From Bacillus_AD sp047238185 (GTDB lineage Bacteria; Bacillota; Bacilli; Bacillales; DSM-1321), in NCBI RefSeq assembly GCF_047238185.1, contig NZ_JBDFMI010000001.1, forward strand, positions 62,001 through 126,000: 64,000 nucleotides of DNA, in the 5' to 3' direction. Below the pieces are notes generated by a model that was not told the DNA's origin, did no database searches, and worked only from the letters and a program-made list of their open reading frames with translations. The translations under genes and the position numbers were made by a program. Every line of letters starts with the position of its first letter. Positions within the stretch are counted from its first letter, which is position 1. Below, piece by piece: positions 1 through 8,888 of this stretch.

Positions 1-1
1 T

Positions 2-949
2 ATTCACGAATCACTTCTTTCTGTGGTGCCTGGAGCAGAATATGCTCCTGAAATCAATATGGATAAGAGTGAGATTTTTGAGGTGTTAAAACGAAAATTG
101 AATGATTTCCGCCGAAATGGAGGGAATACGATTGTAGATTATAGCGGGATGTTTCACGGCCGCAACGTGAAACTTTATCAAACTCTTTCTGAAACAACGG
201 GTATACATATTATTGCTTCTACTGGCTTAGGACCAGAGAAGATGTTGAGTGGGTATTTCACTACTCCACAAAAGAATCCGCCTAAACCATGGTCGTCAGA
301 ACAATTTGCCGGATTATTCATTAAAGAGGTGACAGAAGGGATCGTTGTACCGCGTATTGAGCGTTCAGGCTTGGCCGGCATAGTCACATCCATCGCCACT
401 CCAAGCGGTATGTCGAAAATCGAAGGCCACCTTTTTAAAGGTTGTGCCCAGACAGCTTTGGCAACTGGAGTGCCTGTTTCCATCCAGCATGGTGCAGATG
501 CGGTTAGTGATCTGGAAGTAATCTTAAGTGAAGGGGTTCAAGCAAACCGTATTATCATAGGAGGACTTGACCGCCTTGAGGCCGTAAAGCGAAAAGAAGC
601 ATTTGCCATTGCTGGACGAGGGGCTTATGTAGCATTAGACCATGTTGGCTGGTCTGCATCAGACGGCTATATCAATGATACGGAACGGGCGCAATTAATA
701 GCCGGACTGTTCGACAAAGGCTTTGGGGACCGTGTATTGATTTCAACAAATGCAGTTGGCGTGGCAAAAGGCCATGAAGCGAATGAACTTTCCTTTGATT
801 ATTTATTGACAAGATTCCTCCCGCTCCTGCGCCATGCAGGAATGGGGGAGGAACAGATTCAAATGTTACTAGAAAAGAATCCGCAGCGGATTTTGGCTAC
901 TGATTCTTCAGCCTCTGCATGCAAGGATTTCGTTGCGGAAGCTCAATAA
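2..949 (+). CDS. Phosphotriesterase/lactonase-family protein with degenerate metal site (5' partial)
   Basis: The reading frame is open to the left edge, so the N-terminus is cut off. The visible part aligns along its length with the phosphotriesterase (PTE) family of TIM-barrel lactonases and with the next gene. Most metal ligands of the family are replaced: the HxH motif reads HES, the bridging Lys position is Ser/Thr (AGIVTSIATP), the GH motif is IGGLDR, and the catalytic Asp position is Asn (ISTNAVG). Only the third His (SIQHG) is kept. The sequence is otherwise intact and without stops, so it looks like a maintained non-metal or partner protein rather than a pseudogene. It is 25 nt upstream of the intact paralogue and probably co-transcribed. 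Family assignment is good; catalytic inactivity is inferred. Confidence 0.85.
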   Translation: MHESLLSVVPGAEYAPEINMDKSEIFEVLKRKLNDFRRNGGNTIVDYSGMFHGRNVKLYQTLSETTGIHIIASTGLGPEKMLSGYFTTPQKNPPKPWSSEQFAGLFIKEVTEGIVVPRIERSGLAGIVTSIATPSGMSKIEGHLFKGCAQTALATGVPVSIQHGADAVSDLEVILSEGVQANRIIIGGLDRLEAVKRKEAFAIAGRGAYVALDHVGWSASDGYINDTERAQLIAGLFDKGFGDRVLISTNAVGVAKGHEANELSFDYLLTRFLPLLRHAGMGEEQIQMLLEKNPQRILATDSSASACKDFVAEAQ

Positions 950-974
950 TACAGATATGGGGAGTGAATGAATA

Positions 975-1979
975 ATGGGTAAGGTTAATACGGTTCTGGG
1001 CCCGATTGCCACAGAAGATTTAGGCATCACAGCAATGCATGAACATATCGGTTTCGGTCTTCCAGGATGCGACTTAGATACGCAATGGTGGAAAAAACCT
1101 GAAGAAGCTTTTGAAGTGACAATAGAGAAGCTGCGCCGTTTCCGTGAGCATGGCGGTAAAACATTTGTAGATTGTACAGGGATCGGAAACGGTCGTGATG
1201 TCGAATACTTCCAGGTGCTTTCACGTAGAACAGGAGTCAATATTGTTGCGGTTACTGGCTTTGTGGCAGGCGACTCAGCTCTTCCATACTTTCGTGAAAA
1301 ATCTGTTGAGTATCTGACGGACTTATTCATCCATGAAATCATGGTTGGGATAGACGGCACAAGCGCAAAAGCAGGGGCAGTTAAAGTGGGAGTAAGCCGC
1401 GGGGGCAAGCTGAACGAACTTGATAAACGGATATACCGGGCAGCAGCAAGGGCTGCATTGAAAACGGGTGTACCGATCATCACGCATCTTTGTGTGGATG
1501 CTGAATCTGCCATTGCCATTTTCGATGAAGAAGGTTTGCCGCTTAGTCGTGTACTGATGGGGCATGCCGATGATGGCGGCTATCTGAATGAAGAGCGCGA
1601 CTCGATGATAGCCGAACTGGGAGGATATGTAGGATTCGATACGATCGGTTACGATACTGAAATGGAAGGGTCCCCATATTGGGCGCGCCCGCGGCGGGAT
1701 CGTGTGGAGCATTTTCTCCGCTTCCTGGAAAAAGGATATTTAGACCGTGCTGTCATTTCGGCTGATGCTAATTGTTGTGCTCTTGGATGGCCAGGATTAA
1801 AGGGACATTCCGTGAATTATCTGTTTGAAGAGTTCATCCCGGATCTTCTGAAAGCAGGTGTAAGTAAAAAGGTGTTTGAACACCTTTTAGTACGCACTCC
1901 TGCGGATATCCTTACTATGCAGGAACCTAAAGAACCCCTCAGTAGCGAGAAAACAGACTTGTTAGCAAGTGTGAAATAA
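975..1979 (+). CDS. Phosphotriesterase-family metal-dependent lactonase/hydrolase
   Basis: A 334-residue protein of the PTE/PLL (amidohydrolase superfamily) group, which hydrolyses lactones, esters or phosphotriesters at a binuclear metal centre in a cytoplasmic TIM barrel. The ligand set can be read: HEH at 22-24, Lys137 (VKVGV), His171 (IITH), His197 (MGHADD) and Asp264 (ISADAN). Start ATG has GGGAG upstream. It directly follows a paralogue that lacks most of these residues. In this context of CoA-transferase, thiolase and monooxygenase genes a role in opening a lactone intermediate is more likely than phosphotriester cleavage, but the substrate is unknown. Confidence 0.88.
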   Translation: MGKVNTVLGPIATEDLGITAMHEHIGFGLPGCDLDTQWWKKPEEAFEVTIEKLRRFREHGGKTFVDCTGIGNGRDVEYFQVLSRRTGVNIVAVTGFVAGDSALPYFREKSVEYLTDLFIHEIMVGIDGTSAKAGAVKVGVSRGGKLNELDKRIYRAAARAALKTGVPIITHLCVDAESAIAIFDEEGLPLSRVLMGHADDGGYLNEERDSMIAELGGYVGFDTIGYDTEMEGSPYWARPRRDRVEHFLRFLEKGYLDRAVISADANCCALGWPGLKGHSVNYLFEEFIPDLLKAGVSKKVFEHLLVRTPADILTMQEPKEPLSSEKTDLLASVK

Positions 1980-2082
1980 AAGGATATCCTGCGTTTTCTG
2001 AAGCTGCTCCGCCTTCGGACAATCGTTGGACATGGCGGGGCAAACTGGTATTTTTCAACAGGATGAACGGGAGGTTATTAAG

Positions 2083-3246
2083 ATGAGTATTAAAGGAACG
2101 GCTTATATTGCTGGAGCATACGAACACCCGGCACGAAAAGCACCAGATAAATCAGTTGCAGCCATCCATGCTGAATGTGCAAGGGGTGCCTTGATCGATG
2201 CCGGACTTTCTTTTGAAGATGTAGACGGCTATTTCTGTGCTGGCGATGCACCGGGCGGCGTGCTATCCATGATTGATTATCTAGGGCTTCATGTCCGCCA
2301 CGCAGATGGAACCGATATGGGCGGCTCTTCTTACATCGCCCATGTCTCCCATGCTGCACAGGCAATCGCTGCTGGAAAATGCACTATTGCATTGATTACG
2401 ATGGGAGGCCGTCCGCGCTCTGAAGGAAGAAGTGGCATTAAGCAAAAGGCGGCCGGTGCAAATGTGCCTGATGCCCCTTTTGAACTTCCATATGGTCCGA
2501 CAGCTGTTAATGAATATGCAATGGCAGCAATGCGCCATATGCATGAATACGGTACGACCAGTGAGCAACTGGCTTGGATTAAAGTAGCAGCCTCACATCA
2601 TGCCCACTTTAATCCATATGCGATGCTCCGTGATATGGTCACAGTAGAGGACGTACTTTCCTCCCCTATGATAGCGGATCCATTGCATCGACTGGATTGC
2701 TGTGTAGTAAGCGATGGCGGCGGCGCCATTGTCGTGGTAAATCCTGAAATCGCCAAAAGTCTGAAACGTCCGCTGGTCCGAGTCATGGGCGCAGGGGAAT
2801 CACCAAAGGGTTTAATGGGTGGAAAAACGGATCTTACGCATAGCGGTGCCTTATGGTCAGGAGCAGCAGCCTTCGAAGAAGCCGGCATTACACCAGGGGA
2901 TATTAAGTACGCTTCCATATATGACAGCTTCACTATCACTGTATTGATGCAGCTGGAGGATTTAGGGTTCTGTCAGAAAGGCGAAGGGGGCAGATTTGTT
3001 TCTGATGGCAATCTGATTGCAGGCGTTGGGAAACTTCCTGTCAACACGGATGGAGGAGGATTGAACAATAACCATCCAGCAAGCCGTGGCGGCATGGTTA
3101 AAGTGATAGAGGCTGTCCGGCAATTGCGGGGAGAGGCTAATCCAAACGTGCAAGTGAATAATTGTGACATTGCGTTAGTCCATGGAACAGGCGGTGGACT
3201 GGCGAGCAGGCATGGCAGCGCAACATTGATCTTGGAGAGGGTGTAG
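2083..3246 (+). CDS. Thiolase-fold protein, SCP-x/Ltp-like, without nucleophilic Cys
   Basis: A 387-residue thiolase-superfamily protein. The ATG at 2083 is preferred over an upstream in-frame start at 2026 because GGGAGG lies just before it. The site of the usual nucleophilic Cys reads GGSS (80-83), the NHPASRG segment (His331) is present, and the usual C-terminal CxGG motif reads HGTGGG. This is the pattern of lipid-transfer-type thiolase-like proteins, some of which (Ltp2 with a DUF35 partner in steroid degradation) act as retro-aldolases rather than thiolases. A DUF35 gene follows after 3 nt, which is the expected partner. Function as a CoA-ester aldolase or an atypical acyltransferase is inferred. 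Confidence 0.85.
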   Translation: MSIKGTAYIAGAYEHPARKAPDKSVAAIHAECARGALIDAGLSFEDVDGYFCAGDAPGGVLSMIDYLGLHVRHADGTDMGGSSYIAHVSHAAQAIAAGKCTIALITMGGRPRSEGRSGIKQKAAGANVPDAPFELPYGPTAVNEYAMAAMRHMHEYGTTSEQLAWIKVAASHHAHFNPYAMLRDMVTVEDVLSSPMIADPLHRLDCCVVSDGGGAIVVVNPEIAKSLKRPLVRVMGAGESPKGLMGGKTDLTHSGALWSGAAAFEEAGITPGDIKYASIYDSFTITVLMQLEDLGFCQKGEGGRFVSDGNLIAGVGKLPVNTDGGGLNNNHPASRGGMVKVIEAVRQLRGEANPNVQVNNCDIALVHGTGGGLASRHGSATLILERV

Positions 3247-3249
3247 GTT

Positions 3250-3660
3250 ATGGCAAATCAGCACGAGTCCAGAAAAATGGCAATCCCTGAAATTCATCCA
3301 GAACATGAGGAATACTGGAGGGCTGCCTCAGAAGGAAGATTATTAATTAAACTGTGTACCTCCTGCGAAGAATATCATTATTTCCCTCGTGTTCTATGCC
3401 CTTTTTGCATGAGCCACAGGACAGAATGGAAAGAATCGAAGGGTACGGGCAGTATCTACACTTATAGTGTCATGCGTAGAGGAGTCCCTTATGCAATTGC
3501 CTTTGTTGAACTGGATGAAGGTCCCAGAATGATGACCAATATAGTCGATTGTGATCTTGATACTATTCATATTGGCCAACGAGTAAAGATAGCATTCAAG
3601 CAAACTGGAGATCGAGATAATCCAGGCTCTTTTGTTCCGTGCTTCACTCCTGTCGAGTAA
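3250..3660 (+). CDS. DUF35 OB-fold / Zn-ribbon acyl-CoA-binding protein
   Basis: A 136-residue protein with a rubredoxin-like zinc ribbon (Cys36, Cys39, Cys50, Cys53 in two CxxC pairs) followed by an OB-fold with the family-typical run GTGSIYTYSV and an IAFVELDEGPRM strand. DUF35 proteins form complexes with thiolase-like partners and help bind the acyl-CoA. The gene starts 3 nt after the thiolase-fold gene, supporting a two-subunit enzyme. No catalytic residues are expected in this subunit. Confidence 0.9.
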   Translation: MANQHESRKMAIPEIHPEHEEYWRAASEGRLLIKLCTSCEEYHYFPRVLCPFCMSHRTEWKESKGTGSIYTYSVMRRGVPYAIAFVELDEGPRMMTNIVDCDLDTIHIGQRVKIAFKQTGDRDNPGSFVPCFTPVE

Positions 3661-3807
3661 TAGGCAATTTACGACTCTATATGACTGACAATTTGGCGGA
3701 ATTTACATTTCGCTTTCGTAGCATGAACGTTCATTTTCATCTGTCCTGTTGAAAGCATAATGGAGCCCTTAATCATATAGAAGGACTTAGAAGAGGAGAG
3801 GATAGAG

Positions 3808-5538
3808 ATGATAATCACTAAGGATGTAAGCATTCAAATGCGCGACGGAGTACATATCGCCGCAGATTTATATCGACCTGAAGGCAGGGGCAAAGTGCCT
3901 GCACTGCTTGCACTTAGCCCATATGGAAAAGAACTGCAGGCCCAAGCACTGACCTTGCCTCCGCAAGCCCGTCCCAGCCACCTATGGAATGGAGCGATTG
4001 AAGCAGGGGATATCCATGAAGTCGTATCCCGTGGATATGCGCATGTCATTGCCGATGTACGTGGAACAGGCGGTTCTGAAGGCCAAATGTGCGGGAACTA
4101 TAACTCTGGCGGACACGGCGACGGCAAAGATATATATGATCTTGTAGAATGGCTGGCAGAGCAGGATTGGTGCGATGGCAATATTGGAATGATCGGTATT
4201 TCATATTTTGCATCCGTCCAAATCCTAGGTGCAGCAGAACAACCTCCGCACTTAAAGGCTATCTTTGCAAATGGAGGGCACTTCGATCTTTATGAGCTTT
4301 GTTACCATGGCGGTATTATGTGGCTTATGCCCAGGGCTTCCCGTGAAGGGCGCGGCGGCGATAGCGGCAACGCATTCAATAATGTAGCAAGCAAGAGCTC
4401 GAAGGTATTCACACCGGAAGAACGTAAACAAATGACGCAAGACCGTTTAAGCGACCCTGATATTGCCCATTGGTCAGACTTTGTCCATCTCTTACATTAT
4501 CAGGACCGTCATGAATTATGGATTGATTATTTATTGAATCCGCTTGATGGCGAGTTCTGGAAAGCAGATTCAGCTATAGAAGTGGCGCATAAAGTGACCA
4601 TTCCGACCTATTTTCAGGCGAAATGGGGGCGCGGCTGGAATGTTGAAGGCACGATTGAATGCTTTGAAAAAGTATCCGGTATTAAAAAGCTTGATATCCA
4701 AGCGCTTCCGCCGATGCTCGAACGTCCATTCCATGAATGCCACGATGAAATGTTCAGATGGTATGATTACTGGTTGAAAGGAGTTGATACAGGGATTATG
4801 GATGAACCCCCGGTCCAGTTTTCTGTGGAAGGGTCCACTAATTGGCGCAAAGAAGATCACTGGCCGCTGCCTTATGAGGAAAAGAAAGAATTTTACTTGC
4901 GCCCGCGTCATAAAATCAGCGGCAAACCGGAGCCCTTGTCATCCGAATATGCACATCCTGATGGCTTTTATCAAGCTCCATTAACAGTAACAACAACATC
5001 TGAAAAGCTCAAATGGATAAGTGATACATTTCTTGAGCCTGTTGAAATGACAGGGACCGGTGCACTATACGTGCATGTGGAAATCGATACAGATGATACG
5101 AATCTTATTGCAAAGCTTTACGATATGGATCCGAGCGGCAAACGTACATTAATGACGTCAGGTTATTTAAAAGCATCCCATCGTGAATTGGATGATAAGA
5201 AATCAACATATGGAGAGCCTTGGCATCCGCATAACCGTGCGGTGCCGGTAGTACCTGGTGAAATTAACGAGTATGCGATCCGGTTATATCCATTCTCGTT
5301 CTTAATAAAACCGGGACATCGCATAGAATTGGAGCTTTCATGCAACGAGCCGCTGGATGGGGAAAGTGCAAAATTATTGCCTCCAGACAGTTATCATTTG
5401 CCAAGCGGCCGTGCAACCATGCATAAAATCTATCGCGATAAAGAGCATCCATCTCGACTTGTGTTGCCAGTCATCCCAAAAGAGTTCGATGTTCTCAGTA
5501 ATAGACACAAAGTGTTTGCGAAGGAAGCTGCAAAATAA
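3808..5538 (+). CDS. CocE/NonD (S15) family serine hydrolase
   Basis: A 576-residue alpha/beta hydrolase of the X-Pro dipeptidyl-peptidase S15 / cocaine-esterase family. The N-terminal half has the oxyanion region DVRGTGGSEG (about 83-92) and nucleophile elbow MIGISYFA with Ser132; the C-terminal half is the jelly-roll domain, with the conserved KPGHRIELELS near the end. There is no signal peptide, so it is cytoplasmic. These enzymes cleave esters, amides or acyl groups. The start ATG has AGAGGAGAGG upstream. It lies 147 nt after the DUF35 gene and probably removes an ester or acyl group from the island's substrate; this role is inferred. Confidence 0.88.
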   Translation: MIITKDVSIQMRDGVHIAADLYRPEGRGKVPALLALSPYGKELQAQALTLPPQARPSHLWNGAIEAGDIHEVVSRGYAHVIADVRGTGGSEGQMCGNYNSGGHGDGKDIYDLVEWLAEQDWCDGNIGMIGISYFASVQILGAAEQPPHLKAIFANGGHFDLYELCYHGGIMWLMPRASREGRGGDSGNAFNNVASKSSKVFTPEERKQMTQDRLSDPDIAHWSDFVHLLHYQDRHELWIDYLLNPLDGEFWKADSAIEVAHKVTIPTYFQAKWGRGWNVEGTIECFEKVSGIKKLDIQALPPMLERPFHECHDEMFRWYDYWLKGVDTGIMDEPPVQFSVEGSTNWRKEDHWPLPYEEKKEFYLRPRHKISGKPEPLSSEYAHPDGFYQAPLTVTTTSEKLKWISDTFLEPVEMTGTGALYVHVEIDTDDTNLIAKLYDMDPSGKRTLMTSGYLKASHRELDDKKSTYGEPWHPHNRAVPVVPGEINEYAIRLYPFSFLIKPGHRIELELSCNEPLDGESAKLLPPDSYHLPSGRATMHKIYRDKEHPSRLVLPVIPKEFDVLSNRHKVFAKEAAK

Positions 5539-5621
5539 ATGAATGCTGAATCAGGCTGCCGTGCCTCTGCCTAAATGACAGTCGGCGTCGGCACCCCAAA
5601 TTGATTATAGGGAGGAACAAC

Positions 5622-6608
5622 ATGAATTCAGTACGTGTTATTCCAATTGAATGTAAATTCGGGCCAACTTCTGCCTACGCCTATTATATCGATGCACCTG
5701 AACCGGCACTTATTGATGCGGGAGTTGCTTCCTCTGCCTCGCTGGAAATAGAAACAGTACTGGCTGGCCACGGTATTCGTATTGAAGATATACGCTGGAT
5801 TCTTCTTACACACGGACATGTCGATCATTTGGGCGGCGCACGGGCAGTTTGGGAGAAAACAGGGGGAAGAGCGGCAGTTGTTATCCCGAAAAAGGAAGCC
5901 TATTTACTGCGTGACCGCAATGAACATATTGCAGATTATAAAGGGCTTCAAGGAAAATATATGGACCAGAAAACACAGGAAAAACACATAGTGGCTCTTA
6001 TGAATGATATCGGTGGAGATCTAGAACCTGCGTTTGAGGTTTCGGATGGCCATCAAATCTCAATCGGAGGAGGTGTGTCAATCAAGGTTTTCGAAACACC
6101 AGGACATTCAATCGGATCGGTAACGTTTGTTCTCGAGGGCTTGGGATGGGCATTTGCAGCTGACGCGGTACAAATGTACGGTGGGGCGAGGAGCGGGATG
6201 CCGACAATCGAAAATCCTGCTTTATATCGCCAAAGCATTGAGAAAATTAGTAAGGAATTGCAGCCGGATCGATTATATTTAGGCCATCATTTCCGTGATG
6301 GATGCGGCAAGGTGTTCGGGCCGCAAATTGATGGTGACGAGGTTGCTGCTGTTCTTCAAGCTAGTCTTGACATGGACGCCAAATTAGTTGGAATAGCGAA
6401 CCAATATTTGACAGACAGTGTAGAGTTCCTTGAAAATGATGAAGTGTATGGCCCGTTCAAATCGATTGCTGATGAACTTCATTATACAGGCGACCCACGT
6501 AATTTACCCTGTGCTTTCTTTGTGACGATGAATGGGTATCAAGAAGAGCTGAATGGTGCACACGACAAGTGGGAGGAGGAAAATCTGTATGATCCAAAAG
6601 AAATATGA
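5622..6608 (+). CDS. Metallo-beta-lactamase-fold hydrolase
   Basis: A 328-residue MBL-fold protein with the metal motif THGHVDHLGG (His64, His66, Asp68, His69), then TPGHSIGS, an Asp in FAADAV and a late LGHHF. This is the glyoxalase-II-like metal site that hydrolyses thioesters, lactones or esters. An in-frame TTG at 5601 exists, but it overlaps the ribosome site; ATG 5622 behind AGGGAGG is chosen. The 3' end overlaps the CoA-transferase alpha start by 20 nt, so the genes are translationally coupled. A CoA-thioester or lactone substrate fits the context but is not shown. Confidence 0.87.
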   Translation: MNSVRVIPIECKFGPTSAYAYYIDAPEPALIDAGVASSASLEIETVLAGHGIRIEDIRWILLTHGHVDHLGGARAVWEKTGGRAAVVIPKKEAYLLRDRNEHIADYKGLQGKYMDQKTQEKHIVALMNDIGGDLEPAFEVSDGHQISIGGGVSIKVFETPGHSIGSVTFVLEGLGWAFAADAVQMYGGARSGMPTIENPALYRQSIEKISKELQPDRLYLGHHFRDGCGKVFGPQIDGDEVAAVLQASLDMDAKLVGIANQYLTDSVEFLENDEVYGPFKSIADELHYTGDPRNLPCAFFVTMNGYQEELNGAHDKWEEENLYDPKEI

Positions 6609-7284
6609 AAATGCTGATCAAGCTGTGGCTGATATGAGAGATGGAGCAACGCTGCTTGTTGGAGGTTTTGGCGGAAGCGGACTTCCATCACATCTTGTTG
6701 CCGCCCTTACTAATCAGGGGGCGAAGGGCTTAACCGTTGTATCGAATAATATTGGTGCGGTGAGTGATGGAGTTGCGGCATTAATCAGCAACAACCAAGT
6801 GAGCAAGATTATTTGTTCTTTCCCTGTAGGTCCCCATGCCGACGAATTGATTAAGCGCATGGACGATGGACATATAGAGCTGGAGATTAACCCTCAAGGG
6901 ACTTTGGCAGAACGCATACGCGCAGGCGGCGCAGGCATCCCTGCCTTTTATACACCGACTGCGGCTCACACGGAACTGGGGGAAGGAAAGGAAACGCGCG
7001 ATTACAATGGTCGATTGCATCTTTTAGAGCATGCTATCACAGGTGACTATGCCTTCATTAAGGCGCATCGGGCAGATCGTTGGGGAAATCTCATTTACCG
7101 CAAGACACAACGGAATTTTAATCCAGTAATGGCCACAGCAGCAAAAATCACAATTGCCGAGGTGGACGAAATTGTAGAAATTGGAGGGATTGATCCGGAA
7201 AGTATTATAACACCTAGTATATACGTACATCGCTTAGTGGAAATAGATAGGCAACTAGAAGGGAAGGTGGCAGTGAATGGATAA
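6589..7284 (+). CDS. CoA-transferase subunit A (family I, SCOT/AtoD-like)
   Basis: A 231-residue alpha subunit of a family I CoA-transferase; these move CoA from succinyl-CoA or acetyl-CoA to a 3-oxo or dicarboxylic acid. The CoA-binding glycine segment VGGFGGSGLPSHL is near residues 25-37. ATG 6589 follows GGGAGGAGGA and lies inside the end of the preceding MBL gene. The gene overlaps the beta subunit by 8 nt. The pair probably activates the free acid produced by the upstream hydrolases so the thiolase/DUF35 pair can act on it; the acid is unknown. Confidence 0.92.
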   Translation: MIQKKYENADQAVADMRDGATLLVGGFGGSGLPSHLVAALTNQGAKGLTVVSNNIGAVSDGVAALISNNQVSKIICSFPVGPHADELIKRMDDGHIELEINPQGTLAERIRAGGAGIPAFYTPTAAHTELGEGKETRDYNGRLHLLEHAITGDYAFIKAHRADRWGNLIYRKTQRNFNPVMATAAKITIAEVDEIVEIGGIDPESIITPSIYVHRLVEIDRQLEGKVAVNG

Positions 7285-7966
7285 AGGACAACAGAAGAGA
7301 GGATGGACAAAGCTTGAACTGGCTTCCCGGGTAGGTGAGGACTTGGAGGACGGCTGGTGCGTAAATCTTGGCATCGGATTGCCCACTCTTATAGCCGATG
7401 TAATTCCTGAAGGCAAGGAAATTATTCTCCATAGCGAGAATGGCCTTCTTGGGCTAGGGCCGAAACCTGAACCGGGCAAAGAGGATATGGATCTTGTGAA
7501 CGCCGGCAAGGAACCTATCACAATAAAACCGGGTGGTTGTTTTTTCTCCCAGTCAGAATCATTTGCCATGATCAGGGGCGGGCATATTGATGCATCTGTA
7601 CTAGGCGCATTCCAAGTCTCGTCGAATGGGGATCTCGCCAGTTGGAAGCTTCCTGATGCTCCACTTGGACGTGTCGGGGGAGCCATGGATTTGACCGTCG
7701 GCAGTAAGCGTGTCTTTCTCTGCATGCAGCATACCAGTAAGGGAGTTCCGAAGATCGTTGAGGAATGCACGTATCCGCTGACTGCGCCCCGCTGTGTGGA
7801 TCGGATTTATACTGATCTTGCTGTGATTAACGTGACAGATGGCGGCCTTGTCGTCCAAGAACTTGCTCCGGGGGTTTCATTTGAATACCTGCAGGAATGT
7901 ACAGCTGCTCCTCTTAAAAGCCAGACATACAATATGAAGACTGAAAATATCGGGGTGAGGCCATGA
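7277..7966 (+). CDS. CoA-transferase subunit B (family I, SCOT/AtoA-like)
   Basis: A 229-residue beta subunit. The catalytic glutamate is present as Glu54 in HSENGLLGLGP, which forms the glutamyl-CoA thioester in family I enzymes. This makes a true transferase likely and argues against the IpdAB-type relatives, which lack this Glu. It overlaps subunit A by 8 nt and the following GntR regulator by 4 nt (ATGA), so all three are one operon. Confidence 0.93.
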   Translation: MDKGQQKRGWTKLELASRVGEDLEDGWCVNLGIGLPTLIADVIPEGKEIILHSENGLLGLGPKPEPGKEDMDLVNAGKEPITIKPGGCFFSQSESFAMIRGGHIDASVLGAFQVSSNGDLASWKLPDAPLGRVGGAMDLTVGSKRVFLCMQHTSKGVPKIVEECTYPLTAPRCVDRIYTDLAVINVTDGGLVVQELAPGVSFEYLQECTAAPLKSQTYNMKTENIGVRP

Positions 7967-8718
7967 TGAATCAAGCCAAAAAATACACCATTGACCGCAG
8001 TTCATCCGTTCCTATATATAAACAAATCAAGGAGATTTTGATTAAGGAGCTTCAGGCAGCAGACGCCGAAGCTGGGCGCCCGTTCAGCACTGAGCAAGAG
8101 CTTGTCCGGCGGTTCCACGTGAGCCGTGCGCCTGTCCGCCAGGCATTGAAAGAGCTTGCCAATGAAGGGTACGTTTACCGGGAGCGGGCGAAGGGCACTT
8201 TCCCTGTGCAGGAACTCCCTGTCCGTCCTCAAGGATTGGAGTTAGGCGGTTTGGTCGGGTTTCTCCGAGATCAAGGCCTCGACTGCACATCGAAAATATT
8301 GAGTGTGGACCGCGTGTCATCAACAGAAAAAATATGCGCGATCCTTGGACTTGATCCTAGTGATGAAACTTTGAGAACGTCCCGCTTAATTTCACTCAAA
8401 GGGAAGCCGCTTGTATGGACACAAACCTATTTGGTTGTCCCGGAGGATTTCCAGCCAAATGAAAGGGAACTTGAAGAGGCTGACAGTGTATTCGTTCTGC
8501 TTGAGAGTGAACAAGGCATTTTTATTTCCAGGGGAGACCACCAAATTTCTGCGTCAGGTGCAAAAAGTATGGAGGCAGAGATTTTGGGCATCAGAAGCGG
8601 GGACCCGGTCCTCATCATTGAAACTAAACTGCATACCCGGAATGACCGGCTTATAGGCTGGAGAAGGGCAGTCCATATTGCCGATGAGTATAAATTTTCC
8701 CTTACTGTGAATCGCTAA
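7963..8718 (+). CDS. GntR-family (HutC/UTRA) transcriptional regulator
   Basis: A 251-residue regulator: N-terminal winged HTH (about 10-80, with SVPIYKQIKEIL and HVSRAPVRQALKELANEGYV) and a C-terminal UTRA ligand-binding domain (about 95-245). HutC-type regulators are usually repressors released by a pathway metabolite. The start overlaps the CoA-transferase beta stop as ATGA, so it is made with the enzymes and is the obvious pathway-specific regulator of the island. An inverted repeat lies 40 nt downstream, before the transporter gene. Confidence 0.92.
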   Translation: MMNQAKKYTIDRSSSVPIYKQIKEILIKELQAADAEAGRPFSTEQELVRRFHVSRAPVRQALKELANEGYVYRERAKGTFPVQELPVRPQGLELGGLVGFLRDQGLDCTSKILSVDRVSSTEKICAILGLDPSDETLRTSRLISLKGKPLVWTQTYLVVPEDFQPNERELEEADSVFVLLESEQGIFISRGDHQISASGAKSMEAEILGIRSGDPVLIIETKLHTRNDRLIGWRRAVHIADEYKFSLTVNR

Positions 8719-8757
8719 GGGAATAGGCCTTCAACGAGTTAGGAAATAAGAAGAGCT

Positions 8758-8798
8758 GGCAAACTCCTTCATTCAAGGATGAATTTAGGAGTTTGTCC
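8758..8798. promoter_or_regulatory. Inverted repeat between GntR gene and transporter gene
   Basis: Arms GGCAAACTCCT and AGGAGTTTGTCC are separated by 18 nt. There is no T tract after the right arm, so it is not a typical intrinsic terminator. It may be an operator for the GntR protein controlling the downstream transporter/monooxygenase genes, or an mRNA hairpin. Function inferred. Confidence 0.4.
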
Positions 8799-8888
8799 AA
8801 GCCCAACTGGAAATGATGGACATAATTTCACTAAATATTTTCTTTATATTCAGTATTTTCTGTAAATTATTACACTGGAGGATGCAAA

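Noticed and set aside
908..1519. 203-codon antisense frame in the PTE genes
   Set aside because: It is a shadow of the well-supported lactonase gene; no ribosome site and composition unlike protein.
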